Part shown: piece after piece, positions 17,401-24,819 of the stretch
How positions within the stretch are numbered: the stretch's first letter is position 1
How the letters are laid out: each line of letters starts with the position of its first letter
Assembly (NCBI RefSeq): GCF_009733595.1
Contig: NZ_WOFH01000001.1
Coordinates: forward strand, 787,232-851,231
Length of the DNA stretch: 64,000 bases
Reading direction: 5' to 3'
DNA from: Actinomadura litoris
Lineage (GTDB): Bacteria > Actinomycetota > Actinomycetes > Streptosporangiales > Streptosporangiaceae
Notes under the pieces: model-generated
What the model was told of the DNA's origin: nothing
What the model saw: only the letters and a program-made list of their open reading frames with translations
The model's database searches: none
Position numbers and translations under genes: made by a program

Positions 17401-19471
17401 CGCACAGCAGATCACCAGGGACATCCACGGCCGCATCTCCCAGATCACCGACCCGGCCATGCGGGCATCCTTGACCTACGATCCCGCCGGCCGCGTCAGC
17501 GGGTGGACGGCCACGGACCGGTCAACGGGTTACGCCCTGACCACCACCCTGGGCCTGGACCAGCACGGCCGCGAGACACAGCGCACGATCAAGGACAACC
17601 AGGGCACCGCCTGGACCCTCGCCCAGACCTGGCAGCCTGACGGCCGCCTGGAAAGCCGCGTCCTCAAGCGCGGCACGACACAGCTACGCCACGAGACCTT
17701 CACCTACACCAAACGCGGCCAGCTCGCCCGATACACCTGCGGCGGCACGCAACCTCCCCAGGACGAACACGGCAACACCATCACCACGCAGGCATTCACC
17801 CACGACGACCACGGCAACATCACCGAATGCAAGACCGAGTTCGCCACCACCGAGAACGACACCGCGCGCTACCTGTTCACCAACGGCGCCGACCCCTGCC
17901 AGCTCACGGCCATCACCCACACCCACCACACCTACCCGGCCCGGACCACGCTGTCCTACGACGCCGCCGGCCGACTCACCACCATCGCATGTGACGACAA
18001 GAACGGAAACGCGCTCACCGCCGCAGGCCGCACCCTCGACTACGACACCCTCGGCCGCCTGCAAACAGCCAGCTCACCAGGCATAACAAGCCAGTATGGA
18101 TTCGACCCCCTGGACAGACTCCTCATCCAGCAAAGCGGTGACCAGACCAGCGTCCTGTGCTACCAAGGTCGGGCGCTCGCATCAGTCACCGAGAGCGCGG
18201 CCAGCGTACGCGGCCCGGCGCCAGAGACCCATAACACCCGCCTGCTGCGGAACGGGCCGGCACGTCTGGCCCAGCACCGCGACAACGGTCCTGCCTCGAC
18301 CCTGCTGCCGGGCAGCGACGCCAAGAACAGCGTGCTGATCGCGGCCGCCGACCGACAGTACGAGGAATACGGTTACACCCCCTACGGCTACAGCCCGCGC
18401 GGCTCGGCCGACAGCATCCTCGGCTACGACGGCCAGCGGCCCGACCCGGTATTCGGCTGGCTGCACCTCGGCAACGGCTACCGCGCCTACAGCCCCTCCC
18501 TGATGCGGTTCACCACCCCCGACAGCCTGAGCCCCTTCGACCGAGGCGGCATCAACCCCTATCTCTACTGCACCGGCGATCCCGTCAACCACACCGACCC
18601 CACAGGCCACCTCAGCTTCTGGGCCTGGCTTGGCATCGGTCTCGGCGCCGCCGCGCTGATAGCGACCGCCGGCACCGCCGCATGGGCCATCGCCGCGGCC
18701 GGCACCGTCACCGCAGCCATCAGCGCCGCCTCGGCCACCACGCTGACCATGGGCACCCTCGGAGTCATCTCCAGCAGCACCCTCATCGCGAGCGGCGCAC
18801 TGGAGGAGACCTCGCCCCGGGCATCCTCCATCCTGGGATGGATCTCCATCGGCACCGCACTCCCCGAACTCGTCACCGGACTCGGCGCCATCGCACGGGG
18901 AGCCGCCAGAGCCGCGGCCAGAGGCGGCGCCTGGTCCCGTCCGGCCCTTCAACTCGCCGGCGACGCGGGCTGGGATATCACCCGCGTCGAGAACGACCTG
19001 ACGAAGACGGGCCTGAGTCGGTACGAGCAGTTCGACGCATACGCGTTTCAGGCTACCGAGTACGACAGGGCCGGCAGCAGGGTGTGGACCAGCCGAGCGA
19101 ACGTCAGTATCTCCGACGCAGCACGAACCGCCGAACGTGCGTACGACAGCGGCGCGCAGAACGTCGACGTCCTGTACGGTCTGCACGGGACGAACGGCTC
19201 GGACTGGGGCCCCTGGCTGACCAACGAGGAGTTCGCGCGCGAAACGGCGGACTTCTGGAGGGAACTTCCGGCCCGCTACCATCCCTCCACGCGGATAGTA
19301 GATCTCCGGACGCTACGCGACGAAAAGGCTCTGGGTGAGCTCCTCTTTCAGGGCAACACCGATATCATTGTGTCATTCTGCTACAGCAGAAACAATTACG
19401 ATGTAATGCAGTTCCTCGGACTGAAGCCCGTAGGTGGCTGGTCATTCGACATAGCGGAGACCCGGTTGTGA
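14450..19471 (+). CDS. RHS/YD-repeat protein with variable C-terminal domain (paralogue 2)
   Basis: ATG 14450 has GGGAGG five bases upstream and aligns with the first RHS protein start; the frame runs open further upstream without homology. The 1,673-residue product is a close paralogue throughout the shell (GPSLPLTLLYSPL, WGNPTARTGPDGT, GWLHLGNGYRAYSPSLMRFT). Its core ends near residue 1383 (DPTGHLSFW) and a hydrophobic stretch follows. The C-terminal domain differs from paralogue 1 but keeps a G-x-x-VWT stretch, a strand ending in His (VDVLYGLHG, His1579) and a strand ending in Cys (DIIVSFCYSR, Cys1644). No immunity gene follows; the next item is a transposase remnant. Confidence 0.9.
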   Translation: MDSFFTQAGNFTSAVSGGVDPRTGLFTVRIRLGVVTGNRGLGPSLPLTLLYSPLVTADVGLGRGVSLGLSTYDTREGLLALSTGEQYKALDIGTKVVLQQSKLDAVHVSRDEAGEWYRIVHKSGDVEILSGPKNAYRLKVPTVLLTPAGHRLTLEWGHEGEQARLQTIKDDCGTPLLKAAYTGKSRVTLHVLPDQAEGYEVELRLTDGLLTRVHHSGPGPQASPLEWSFASSPIGEDGTWGTWITGVTMPGGMTEKVTYSTGTEGHRFPDGSGLPVLPYVKRFVKAPGGEQPQITASYTYSGTNFLGYESGMSWDADQDHLYGVLGNYAYHSVEARECAGKTTRITRAFDRYHLQTEETTREGDCSRSVRTEYYAARGKTFAEQPPQFQLPARQSVTWDGPGGSREEVTKTTFDEWGNPTARTGPDGTVTTWAYYPAAGEEGACPPEPNGYCRLPKSVTRTAPGTSFGDEPVYKTSYRYADYDTPDPRVPRAVLKTAELRCADGELLSGQELTHSTRTGTTEEKLEFGRVTGLTETEYGPDGKPYTAAHAFTVSTDEGDGLVQVHTLKSHDGRTVTRTQVRSRFTGRLQRTEDPQGNVETMTYDRLGRPTGRVANPGTAYQAVHAVDYVISDGPGPFTATSTDPLGNQVRETLDGAARPIRRERKDRDGDGAWHDVQTLAYDAQGRVSRTRTLDYERREGQDPRQIELIRDFVYDGWGQVETTTCGDGSARLTRTDPVARTATTQLYGGGDAVTGKEVTHYNARREPVRVTRYDLEGKAASERTLDRDGWGRIRRQTDEAGNITYYDYDPRGRPARITLSDGTEINRAYEPSSPGTLITELRVGEVRYGTQEFDGLGRLTSSRSGGRTWSYGYASDSDPYPASVTAPDGQVRDYQRVRQLAGALSQVTAGPLTKDFTRHPVSGSLKAASEKQDGETRVTTDRGYHPSGLLHTDTTMPTGRPGHTTSATYTVGGLDQSFTGADGAAQQITRDIHGRISQITDPAMRASLTYDPAGRVSGWTATDRSTGYALTTTLGLDQHGRETQRTIKDNQGTAWTLAQTWQPDGRLESRVLKRGTTQLRHETFTYTKRGQLARYTCGGTQPPQDEHGNTITTQAFTHDDHGNITECKTEFATTENDTARYLFTNGADPCQLTAITHTHHTYPARTTLSYDAAGRLTTIACDDKNGNALTAAGRTLDYDTLGRLQTASSPGITSQYGFDPLDRLLIQQSGDQTSVLCYQGRALASVTESAASVRGPAPETHNTRLLRNGPARLAQHRDNGPASTLLPGSDAKNSVLIAAADRQYEEYGYTPYGYSPRGSADSILGYDGQRPDPVFGWLHLGNGYRAYSPSLMRFTTPDSLSPFDRGGINPYLYCTGDPVNHTDPTGHLSFWAWLGIGLGAAALIATAGTAAWAIAAAGTVTAAISAASATTLTMGTLGVISSSTLIASGALEETSPRASSILGWISIGTALPELVTGLGAIARGAARAAARGGAWSRPALQLAGDAGWDITRVENDLTKTGLSRYEQFDAYAFQATEYDRAGSRVWTSRANVSISDAARTAERAYDSGAQNVDVLYGLHGTNGSDWGPWLTNEEFARETADFWRELPARYHPSTRIVDLRTLRDEKALGELLFQGNTDIIVSFCYSRNNYDVMQFLGLKPVGGWSFDIAETRL

Positions 19472-19797
19472 CCTGGTCGGGGCATCACCGGCGCAGCGCC
19501 CAGAACCTAGCCCAAAGTCAAACAGACTCCGCAGGGATCAAAAAAAGCCAATGACTCTGGCGCGGCGCAAGTCTGGAACCAACTGGCCTCGCGGCCCGGG
19601 TACCGGGCTACCGGGCCCACACCGACCCGGGAAGCGGTTGGCTATGACGTTTCGCAAGTGGCCCGGGGCAGGACATCTTGGGTTCCAGAAGTGATCGCAA
19701 CACCTGACCCCGTGGATGTTGTCATTACCAAGGCGCGTCGCGCAGGGCGGATTCCAGAGTAACTGCCTTATGTCAAAGGCTTAGCCCAAGGAGAGAT
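19472..19797. other. intergenic stretch between RHS 2 and the IS remnant
   Basis: About 325 bases with no protein-like frame on either strand and no clear hairpin or repeat. It may contain further unrecognisable IS sequence. Confidence 0.4.
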
Positions 19798-20153
19798 GGG
19801 CCGCTTGCGGTCGCGGTCGGACGTCCGGCGCCGGGCAATCACAACGACTGCACCGCCTTCCGCGATTCAGGTGCCGATACCGCGTGCCGGGGCACGCACG
19901 TGATGGCCGAGGCGGCTACCAGGGAAACCGGCAGGTCATCATGCCCTACCGGCGTCCCCGCGACGGCAGCGAACTGCGCGCCTGGCAGCACGAACTCAAC
20001 ACCGTCCACAAACGGGTGCGCGCCTGCGTCGAGCACGTCTTCGCGCGCATGAAGTGGTGGAACATCCTGCGCAACTGCCGCCGCAAACGCGACGGCGTCC
20101 ACCACGCCACCCACGGAATCGCCCTCATGCACAACCTGGTGATAGCCGGCTGA
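19798..20153 (+). pseudogene. IS5-type (DDE_Tnp_4) transposase 3' remnant, frameshifted
   Basis: The first frame gives AVGRPAPGNHNDCTAFRDSG and then THVMA, matching the middle of IS5-group transposases (typically GRPLPGNRNDC). One base is missing near 19912, and the next frame continues GGYQGNRQVIMPYRR, then RVRACVEHVFARMKWWNILR and GVHHATHGIALMHNLVIAG to the TGA at 20151. The last catalytic acidic residue region (VRACVEHVFARMK) is kept, but the first two thirds of the gene is missing. No terminal inverted repeat was found. It marks the boundary between the RHS region and the defence-like operon. Confidence 0.8.
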
Positions 20154-20340
20154 CCGGCCCGGAGGACGCCAGCTCACCCGCAGCACGCCTGGCCGCGCCT
20201 CTCGACCATTACGGGACAGCCTTTGGCGGCCCTGTTCTCGGTGTCGGTGAGCTGTGCGGTCATCGCTTCGATGCGGGTCGGTGGGAAGGCTGTCACGAGT
20301 CAGGTGTCGAAGCTCCGTTGGAGGTCTGTCCCATCGTGAT

Positions 20341-22464
20341 CTAGTCGCCGCGTTCCAGGTGGCAGCGGTCGCACGCGGATCTGGAGCCATCCGGGCAGTG
20401 CCCGCAGTAGGGGCAGATGTAGCTCCGGGCGTCCTGCCAGCACGGAACGGAGAGCAGCTCCTGGGAGAACTTCTCGTCCAGCAGGTCGCCGTGCCCTCCC
20501 GGCTGCTCGCTCAGCGCGCGGACGGTCAGGACCGGATAGCGCCGTTCGCACGTAGCGCGGAGGCACCGCCGCAGCTCCCAGCCGGTGTGGCAGTTCGGGC
20601 ACTGGCAGCGGTACGTGTCATGGTCGCGCGGGGCGAACACGGCCGCCGCGTTCGGGGGGCGGCGGAGGCAGTAGGGGCAGATGGCCAGCTTCGCCACCCG
20701 ATCCGCGGCGTCGAGCAGGTCCGTGTGCAGGCGGTCCAGAGCGTCCCGGTTGTCGCCCTGCCGCCGGGCCGCGTCGGCGCGCGTACGAAGGCCGGCCAGC
20801 GCCGACTTCAGCCCGCTGAGCTCGTGCGCCGGGGGCGGCCGGGTCACGAGCAGCCGACCGTCCCTCCAGGCGAGCCAGCCGAAGCGCCGCGCCAGAGAGT
20901 CGGCCCCGGCGACCCGGCTCGGCACCGGCGCCGGGTAGGCGAGCATGATCCGCCCGTCGAGCGCGCCGCGCAGCGTCCGGGCGACGCGTCCCATGCTGCC
21001 GAGGTCGGCGGGGCTGACCGGCACCATCGCGGGCAGTCCCCCCGGGTCTCCGGACGAGCCGTGCACCGCGAGGCGCCGGGCCGGCGGCAGCGCGTCCCGC
21101 TCCTTCCTCTCTCCCGGGTACAGCACCGCGGTCGGCCCGTCGGCGGCGTTCCGGAGACCGTCGAGCTGCTGGTCGAGCTCGCCGGGATCCGTGTGCCAGG
21201 TCAGCGCGTGGGCCACGGGCACTATGCGCAGGACGGGTTCGTCGCCGAGCAGGAGAGAGAAGGTGTCGTCGCGGTTCCAGTCGAGTCGGACGGCGTGTCC
21301 CCTGTAGGAGTACGCGGGGCCGGGTCTCCCGATCTCCGGCCCTTCCGTGGTGGACGGTGCCAGGCCGAGCTGCTCCGCCGCGCGCAGCACCAGCACCAGC
21401 GCGTAGTGCGCGAAGTCGCGGCACCACGCGTCCATCGCCCCGGCGGGTTCGGCGGCGCCGTCCGCGCCCGGCCGCGATGCCACCTCGACGTCCCACAGGC
21501 GGCGGCAGTGCCGGTAGCCGACCTGGTTGTCGAAGAGGTTGGTCGGGCGGAGCCGCGGCGGCCCGGTGTACGGGCCGCGGACGCCCGCGCGCAGTTCGGA
21601 CGACAGCAGCGGGGCCAGCGCTCCCCGCAGCGCGACGAGTTCCCTGCGCCGCTCCTCGATGCGTCCGGACAGGTCGTCCTGCTCGATCAGCTCGGCGATG
21701 AACGCGTACAGGCGCTGCTTCGCCCGGAAGTCCGGACGGGACTCGGCCTGCCCGAGCAGCTCGGGGCCCTGCCTGACCATATGGTCGATCCCCTCGATCT
21801 CGGCGATCCTGGCCAGCACGTGCATCCAGAGCCGATCGACGAGGGTCGCCACCACCCGGTTCTCGTAGAGGTCGTGGTCGGCGACCTGGACGGGCACCAG
21901 CAGCCGGGCCGGCTCGACGCCGTGCAGCCTGCGGGCCGCCCAGGTCTCGCTGTGCGCGGCCAGATGGACGACGGTGCGCCAGGTGATCCGCCGGGCCTTG
22001 CTGACCGGCACCAGGACGTCCTCGGTGCGCAGCCGCGCGTGCGGGTCGCGGCACACGGCCCGCAGATGGCCGAGCCGGAAGCGCAGGTGCTCTTCCAGCC
22101 GGTGCGGGCGCAGCCGTTCCGCCACCCCGTTGACCATGGGCGGAACGTCCGTCCAGTCGCTCAGCGGCGCGCTCGCGCGGTGCAGCTCGCGGACCTTGCC
22201 GGCGATGACCGCGACGCTCTCCATGACGAGCGCGGCCGGGGCGGGCGCGGCGCCGAAGCCGCCCGGCCAGCGTTCGGCGCCGTGCCGCAGCGTCCACTGC
22301 CCGGCGCCGGCGGCCAGGTAGGCGCCGGGCGCCAGAGGCTCCGAGCCGACGGTGAGGCCCCGCGCTCCGGCGGGGATCTGATACCGGCCCAGCGGGACGA
22401 TCCCCGGAGGGACGGGCCTCGGCGCGGCGGCGACCCGGTCCCACAGCTCCGGGCGGCCCCTCAT
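20341..22464 (-). CDS. DUF2357 (McrC-like) protein with C-terminal zinc clusters
   Basis: ATG 22464 overlaps the upstream gene's stop as ATGA, which fixes the start. The 707-residue product carries a DUF2357/McrC-type core: LVPVSKARRITWRTVVHLAA, then DLYENRVVATLVDRLWMHVL (the conserved Y-E-N-R helix), and later NLFDNQVGYRHCRRLWDVEV. I do not see a convincing PD-(D/E)xK nuclease site after it. Instead the C-terminal ~120 residues hold several cysteine pairs (CPYC, CQCPNC, CPYCGHC, CDRC) consistent with two or three zinc ribbons. It is the last gene of the six-gene operon. By analogy with McrC it would be the partner of the AAA+ ATPase. Nuclease activity is not supported by what I can see. Confidence 0.75.
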   Translation of the reverse strand: MRGRPELWDRVAAAPRPVPPGIVPLGRYQIPAGARGLTVGSEPLAPGAYLAAGAGQWTLRHGAERWPGGFGAAPAPAALVMESVAVIAGKVRELHRASAPLSDWTDVPPMVNGVAERLRPHRLEEHLRFRLGHLRAVCRDPHARLRTEDVLVPVSKARRITWRTVVHLAAHSETWAARRLHGVEPARLLVPVQVADHDLYENRVVATLVDRLWMHVLARIAEIEGIDHMVRQGPELLGQAESRPDFRAKQRLYAFIAELIEQDDLSGRIEERRRELVALRGALAPLLSSELRAGVRGPYTGPPRLRPTNLFDNQVGYRHCRRLWDVEVASRPGADGAAEPAGAMDAWCRDFAHYALVLVLRAAEQLGLAPSTTEGPEIGRPGPAYSYRGHAVRLDWNRDDTFSLLLGDEPVLRIVPVAHALTWHTDPGELDQQLDGLRNAADGPTAVLYPGERKERDALPPARRLAVHGSSGDPGGLPAMVPVSPADLGSMGRVARTLRGALDGRIMLAYPAPVPSRVAGADSLARRFGWLAWRDGRLLVTRPPPAHELSGLKSALAGLRTRADAARRQGDNRDALDRLHTDLLDAADRVAKLAICPYCLRRPPNAAAVFAPRDHDTYRCQCPNCHTGWELRRCLRATCERRYPVLTVRALSEQPGGHGDLLDEKFSQELLSVPCWQDARSYICPYCGHCPDGSRSACDRCHLERGD

Positions 22465-24812
22465 CCGAGCCCCAGCGACCGGATCTCGCCGTCCAGCACC
22501 CGCAGGGACTTGGCGGCGGTGGTGCCGGGGAAGGCGGGGCCCCACAGAGCCTCGATGTCCTTGTGGAGCCGCTGAAGGTCGCCGGGAGCGATCTCGACCC
22601 GGCCGATCAGCTTGCGCAGCACCTTCGTGGCGAGCAGGTGGTCGGCGGCCTCACCGGTCCGGCCCCCGGCGGCGACCGTCACGGGCACGAAGCGTTTGGC
22701 CTGCCGTTCCAGCCGGTTGCCCCAGGAGACCCCGAATCCGTCCCGCAGCCGCTCGCCCAGGCTGCCGTCGAGGAAGCTCAGCACCTTGTCCGTCTCGCCG
22801 CCGTGCCGGGCCTCGGCGGCATCGAAGGCGTCCGTCAGCGCCTTGCGGGAGACCGGCGCGAGCGGACGGGTCTCCCCAGGATCGAAGACCCGGGGCCTCG
22901 GTGGCAGTTCCAGCACGTGCGCCCTGTCGTAGGTCTTGTCGGCGAACCTGACCGTGGTCTCGTCGTTGTTGGCCGTTCCGATGAACCAGACGTTGCCGGG
23001 CAGCTCCAGCGCGCGGCCCTCGCGCAGCAGCCGGGGCGCCGGGGAGACCGGCGCCGTCATGAGCGGAAGCAGCGCCGGTGCGCCGGGATCGCCCTCCTTG
23101 CGCTCCATCGCCGACAGCAGATCGCTGAAGTACTGCTCGGGGTGCGACAGGTTCATCTCGTCCAGCACCACGATGAACGGCTTCTCGCGGAAGAGCGGGA
23201 GCTGCGCCTTGTAGAGGCTCTGGGTGAACTCCGACTCGTAGAACTTGCGCTCGAAGGCGTTGTAGTAGCCCAGCAGGTCCTGCGGGCTGCGCCATTCGGC
23301 GGCGACCGCGACCGTCTCCCGCCCGGCGCCGATGACCTGGGCGAACGCCTCGGGCAGCCGGGTCTTGCCGATGCCGCTGATACCTTGCAGCAGGTGCAGG
23401 CGGCTGGAGGCCAGCCCGGCCACGAAGCACCGCAGGTCGGCGCCGGAGTAGTACAGCCGCAGGTCCAGCGCCATCCGCCCGCGCACGCGCTCGACGAAGT
23501 CGCGCAGCCGGACGGGCTCGTCGTCGAGCTCGGGCCGGAACCCGTAGCGCTCCTCGTCGTCCATGGCGGTGCAGGCGGGAAACGGCGGGCTGTCCTTCAC
23601 CATGGCCTGCATCTGCTTGAGCCGCGCCGACTGCTGGTCGATCTCCGAGGTCAGCGTGTCGTTCTGCCGCTGCAGCGCCTGGTTGATCATGCGGGCGTTC
23701 TCGCGCTCGGTGGCGGAGATCATCGACGCGGTGACGTGCCGGCGCAGCTCGGCGTTCTGGCGCAGCAGCTCCTCCCGCTCGACCATCAGGTCGTGGTGGG
23801 CGGCCTTCAGCTCCTCGACCCGCGCCCGGTCCTGGACGGGGTTCGCCGCCGCGGCCATCCGCAGCTCACGGTTCTCCTCGTGCAGCCGCCGCAGCTCCTC
23901 GGCCAGCTCCGGCGCCCGGCGCCCGCCGAGCTCGGCCGCGGCCGTCTCGTACCGCGCCAGCTCGGCGGCCCGCTGCTCGGCGAGGCCCCGCATGGCGTCG
24001 AGCTGCCGCCGATGACCGAGGGAGTTCTGCCGCTCCAGCTCCAGGTCGGTCTCCAGCCGGGCGAGCCGCTCCCGGACGCGGTCGTCGGCCTCCTGGTCCA
24101 GATGCTCCGCCCGGACGCCCAGGCGCCGTTCGAGGCGCCGCTGCTCCAGCTCCTTGCGGTCCAGGTCCGCCGCGCGCTCGTCCAGCTCGGCGCCGCGCGC
24201 GATCAGCGCGGCCTCGCGCTCGGCGTACCGGGCGGCGTGCCGGTCCTCCAGCTCCCGCTGCTCCTCGTCGAACGCCGTCCGCCGCTCCTCCAGCTCGCGG
24301 CGCAGCGCGGCGAGCCGTTCCTGCCGGTGGCCGGCGAAGCCTCGCCTGGCCTCCTCCTCCAGGCCCGCGAGCTCCTCCTGCCGCTCGGCCAGGCGCCTCT
24401 CCTCGGCGTCGATCTCGTCCTTGCGGCGCTGGAGCCCGGCGGTCTGCCGCTGGTGCTCGGCCCGCGCCTCGGCCAGCCTGGCGCTGTCGGCGTCGAGCTT
24501 CTCCTGCTTCTTGCCGAGCGCGCTCTGGCGCGCCTCCGCGCGTTTGCGGGCCGCCTCGGCCTGGGCGATGGCGCGCCGCAACCGGTCGGCGGTCGCGGGG
24601 CCGGTGACCTCCGCCCCGGTGGCCGGCTCTTCGACCGGCCCTTCGACCGGCTCCGCGCCGTCCGCCGGCTCGGGCGCGGGTTCGGTGGCCTGGAGCCGTT
24701 CGGCGGCCTCGATCAGCGCGTCCTCGCCGTCGCCGGCCTTGGACGCCTGCTTGCCGCCCGGGGCCTGGCCCGCGCGCTGATTGCCGCCTCGCTTGCTGCT
24801 ACGGCTACCCAT
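22461..24812 (-). CDS. McrB-type AAA+ ATPase with long N-terminal coiled coil
   Basis: The 783-residue product starts at ATG 24812, seven bases after the preceding stop. Residues ~75-410 are a long, charged coiled coil (RRKDEIDAEERRLAERQEEL, LAALRRELEERRTAFDEEQ). The AAA+ module follows: Walker A LLQGISGIGKTRLPEAF near 478, a YYNAFERKFYES stretch, Walker B FIVVLDEMNLSHPEQYF near 549 and sensor NVWFIGTANNDETTV near 610. MNLSHPEQYFSD and the GTANNDETT sensor are McrB-family features. McrB hydrolyses GTP to drive McrC; which nucleotide is used here is unknown. Coiled-coil McrB proteins with DUF2357 partners define the CoCoNuT group of predicted antivirus systems. Confidence 0.85.
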   Translation of the reverse strand: MGSRSSKRGGNQRAGQAPGGKQASKAGDGEDALIEAAERLQATEPAPEPADGAEPVEGPVEEPATGAEVTGPATADRLRRAIAQAEAARKRAEARQSALGKKQEKLDADSARLAEARAEHQRQTAGLQRRKDEIDAEERRLAERQEELAGLEEEARRGFAGHRQERLAALRRELEERRTAFDEEQRELEDRHAARYAEREAALIARGAELDERAADLDRKELEQRRLERRLGVRAEHLDQEADDRVRERLARLETDLELERQNSLGHRRQLDAMRGLAEQRAAELARYETAAAELGGRRAPELAEELRRLHEENRELRMAAAANPVQDRARVEELKAAHHDLMVEREELLRQNAELRRHVTASMISATERENARMINQALQRQNDTLTSEIDQQSARLKQMQAMVKDSPPFPACTAMDDEERYGFRPELDDEPVRLRDFVERVRGRMALDLRLYYSGADLRCFVAGLASSRLHLLQGISGIGKTRLPEAFAQVIGAGRETVAVAAEWRSPQDLLGYYNAFERKFYESEFTQSLYKAQLPLFREKPFIVVLDEMNLSHPEQYFSDLLSAMERKEGDPGAPALLPLMTAPVSPAPRLLREGRALELPGNVWFIGTANNDETTVRFADKTYDRAHVLELPPRPRVFDPGETRPLAPVSRKALTDAFDAAEARHGGETDKVLSFLDGSLGERLRDGFGVSWGNRLERQAKRFVPVTVAAGGRTGEAADHLLATKVLRKLIGRVEIAPGDLQRLHKDIEALWGPAFPGTTAAKSLRVLDGEIRSLGLG

Positions 24813-24819
24813 CGGGTCG

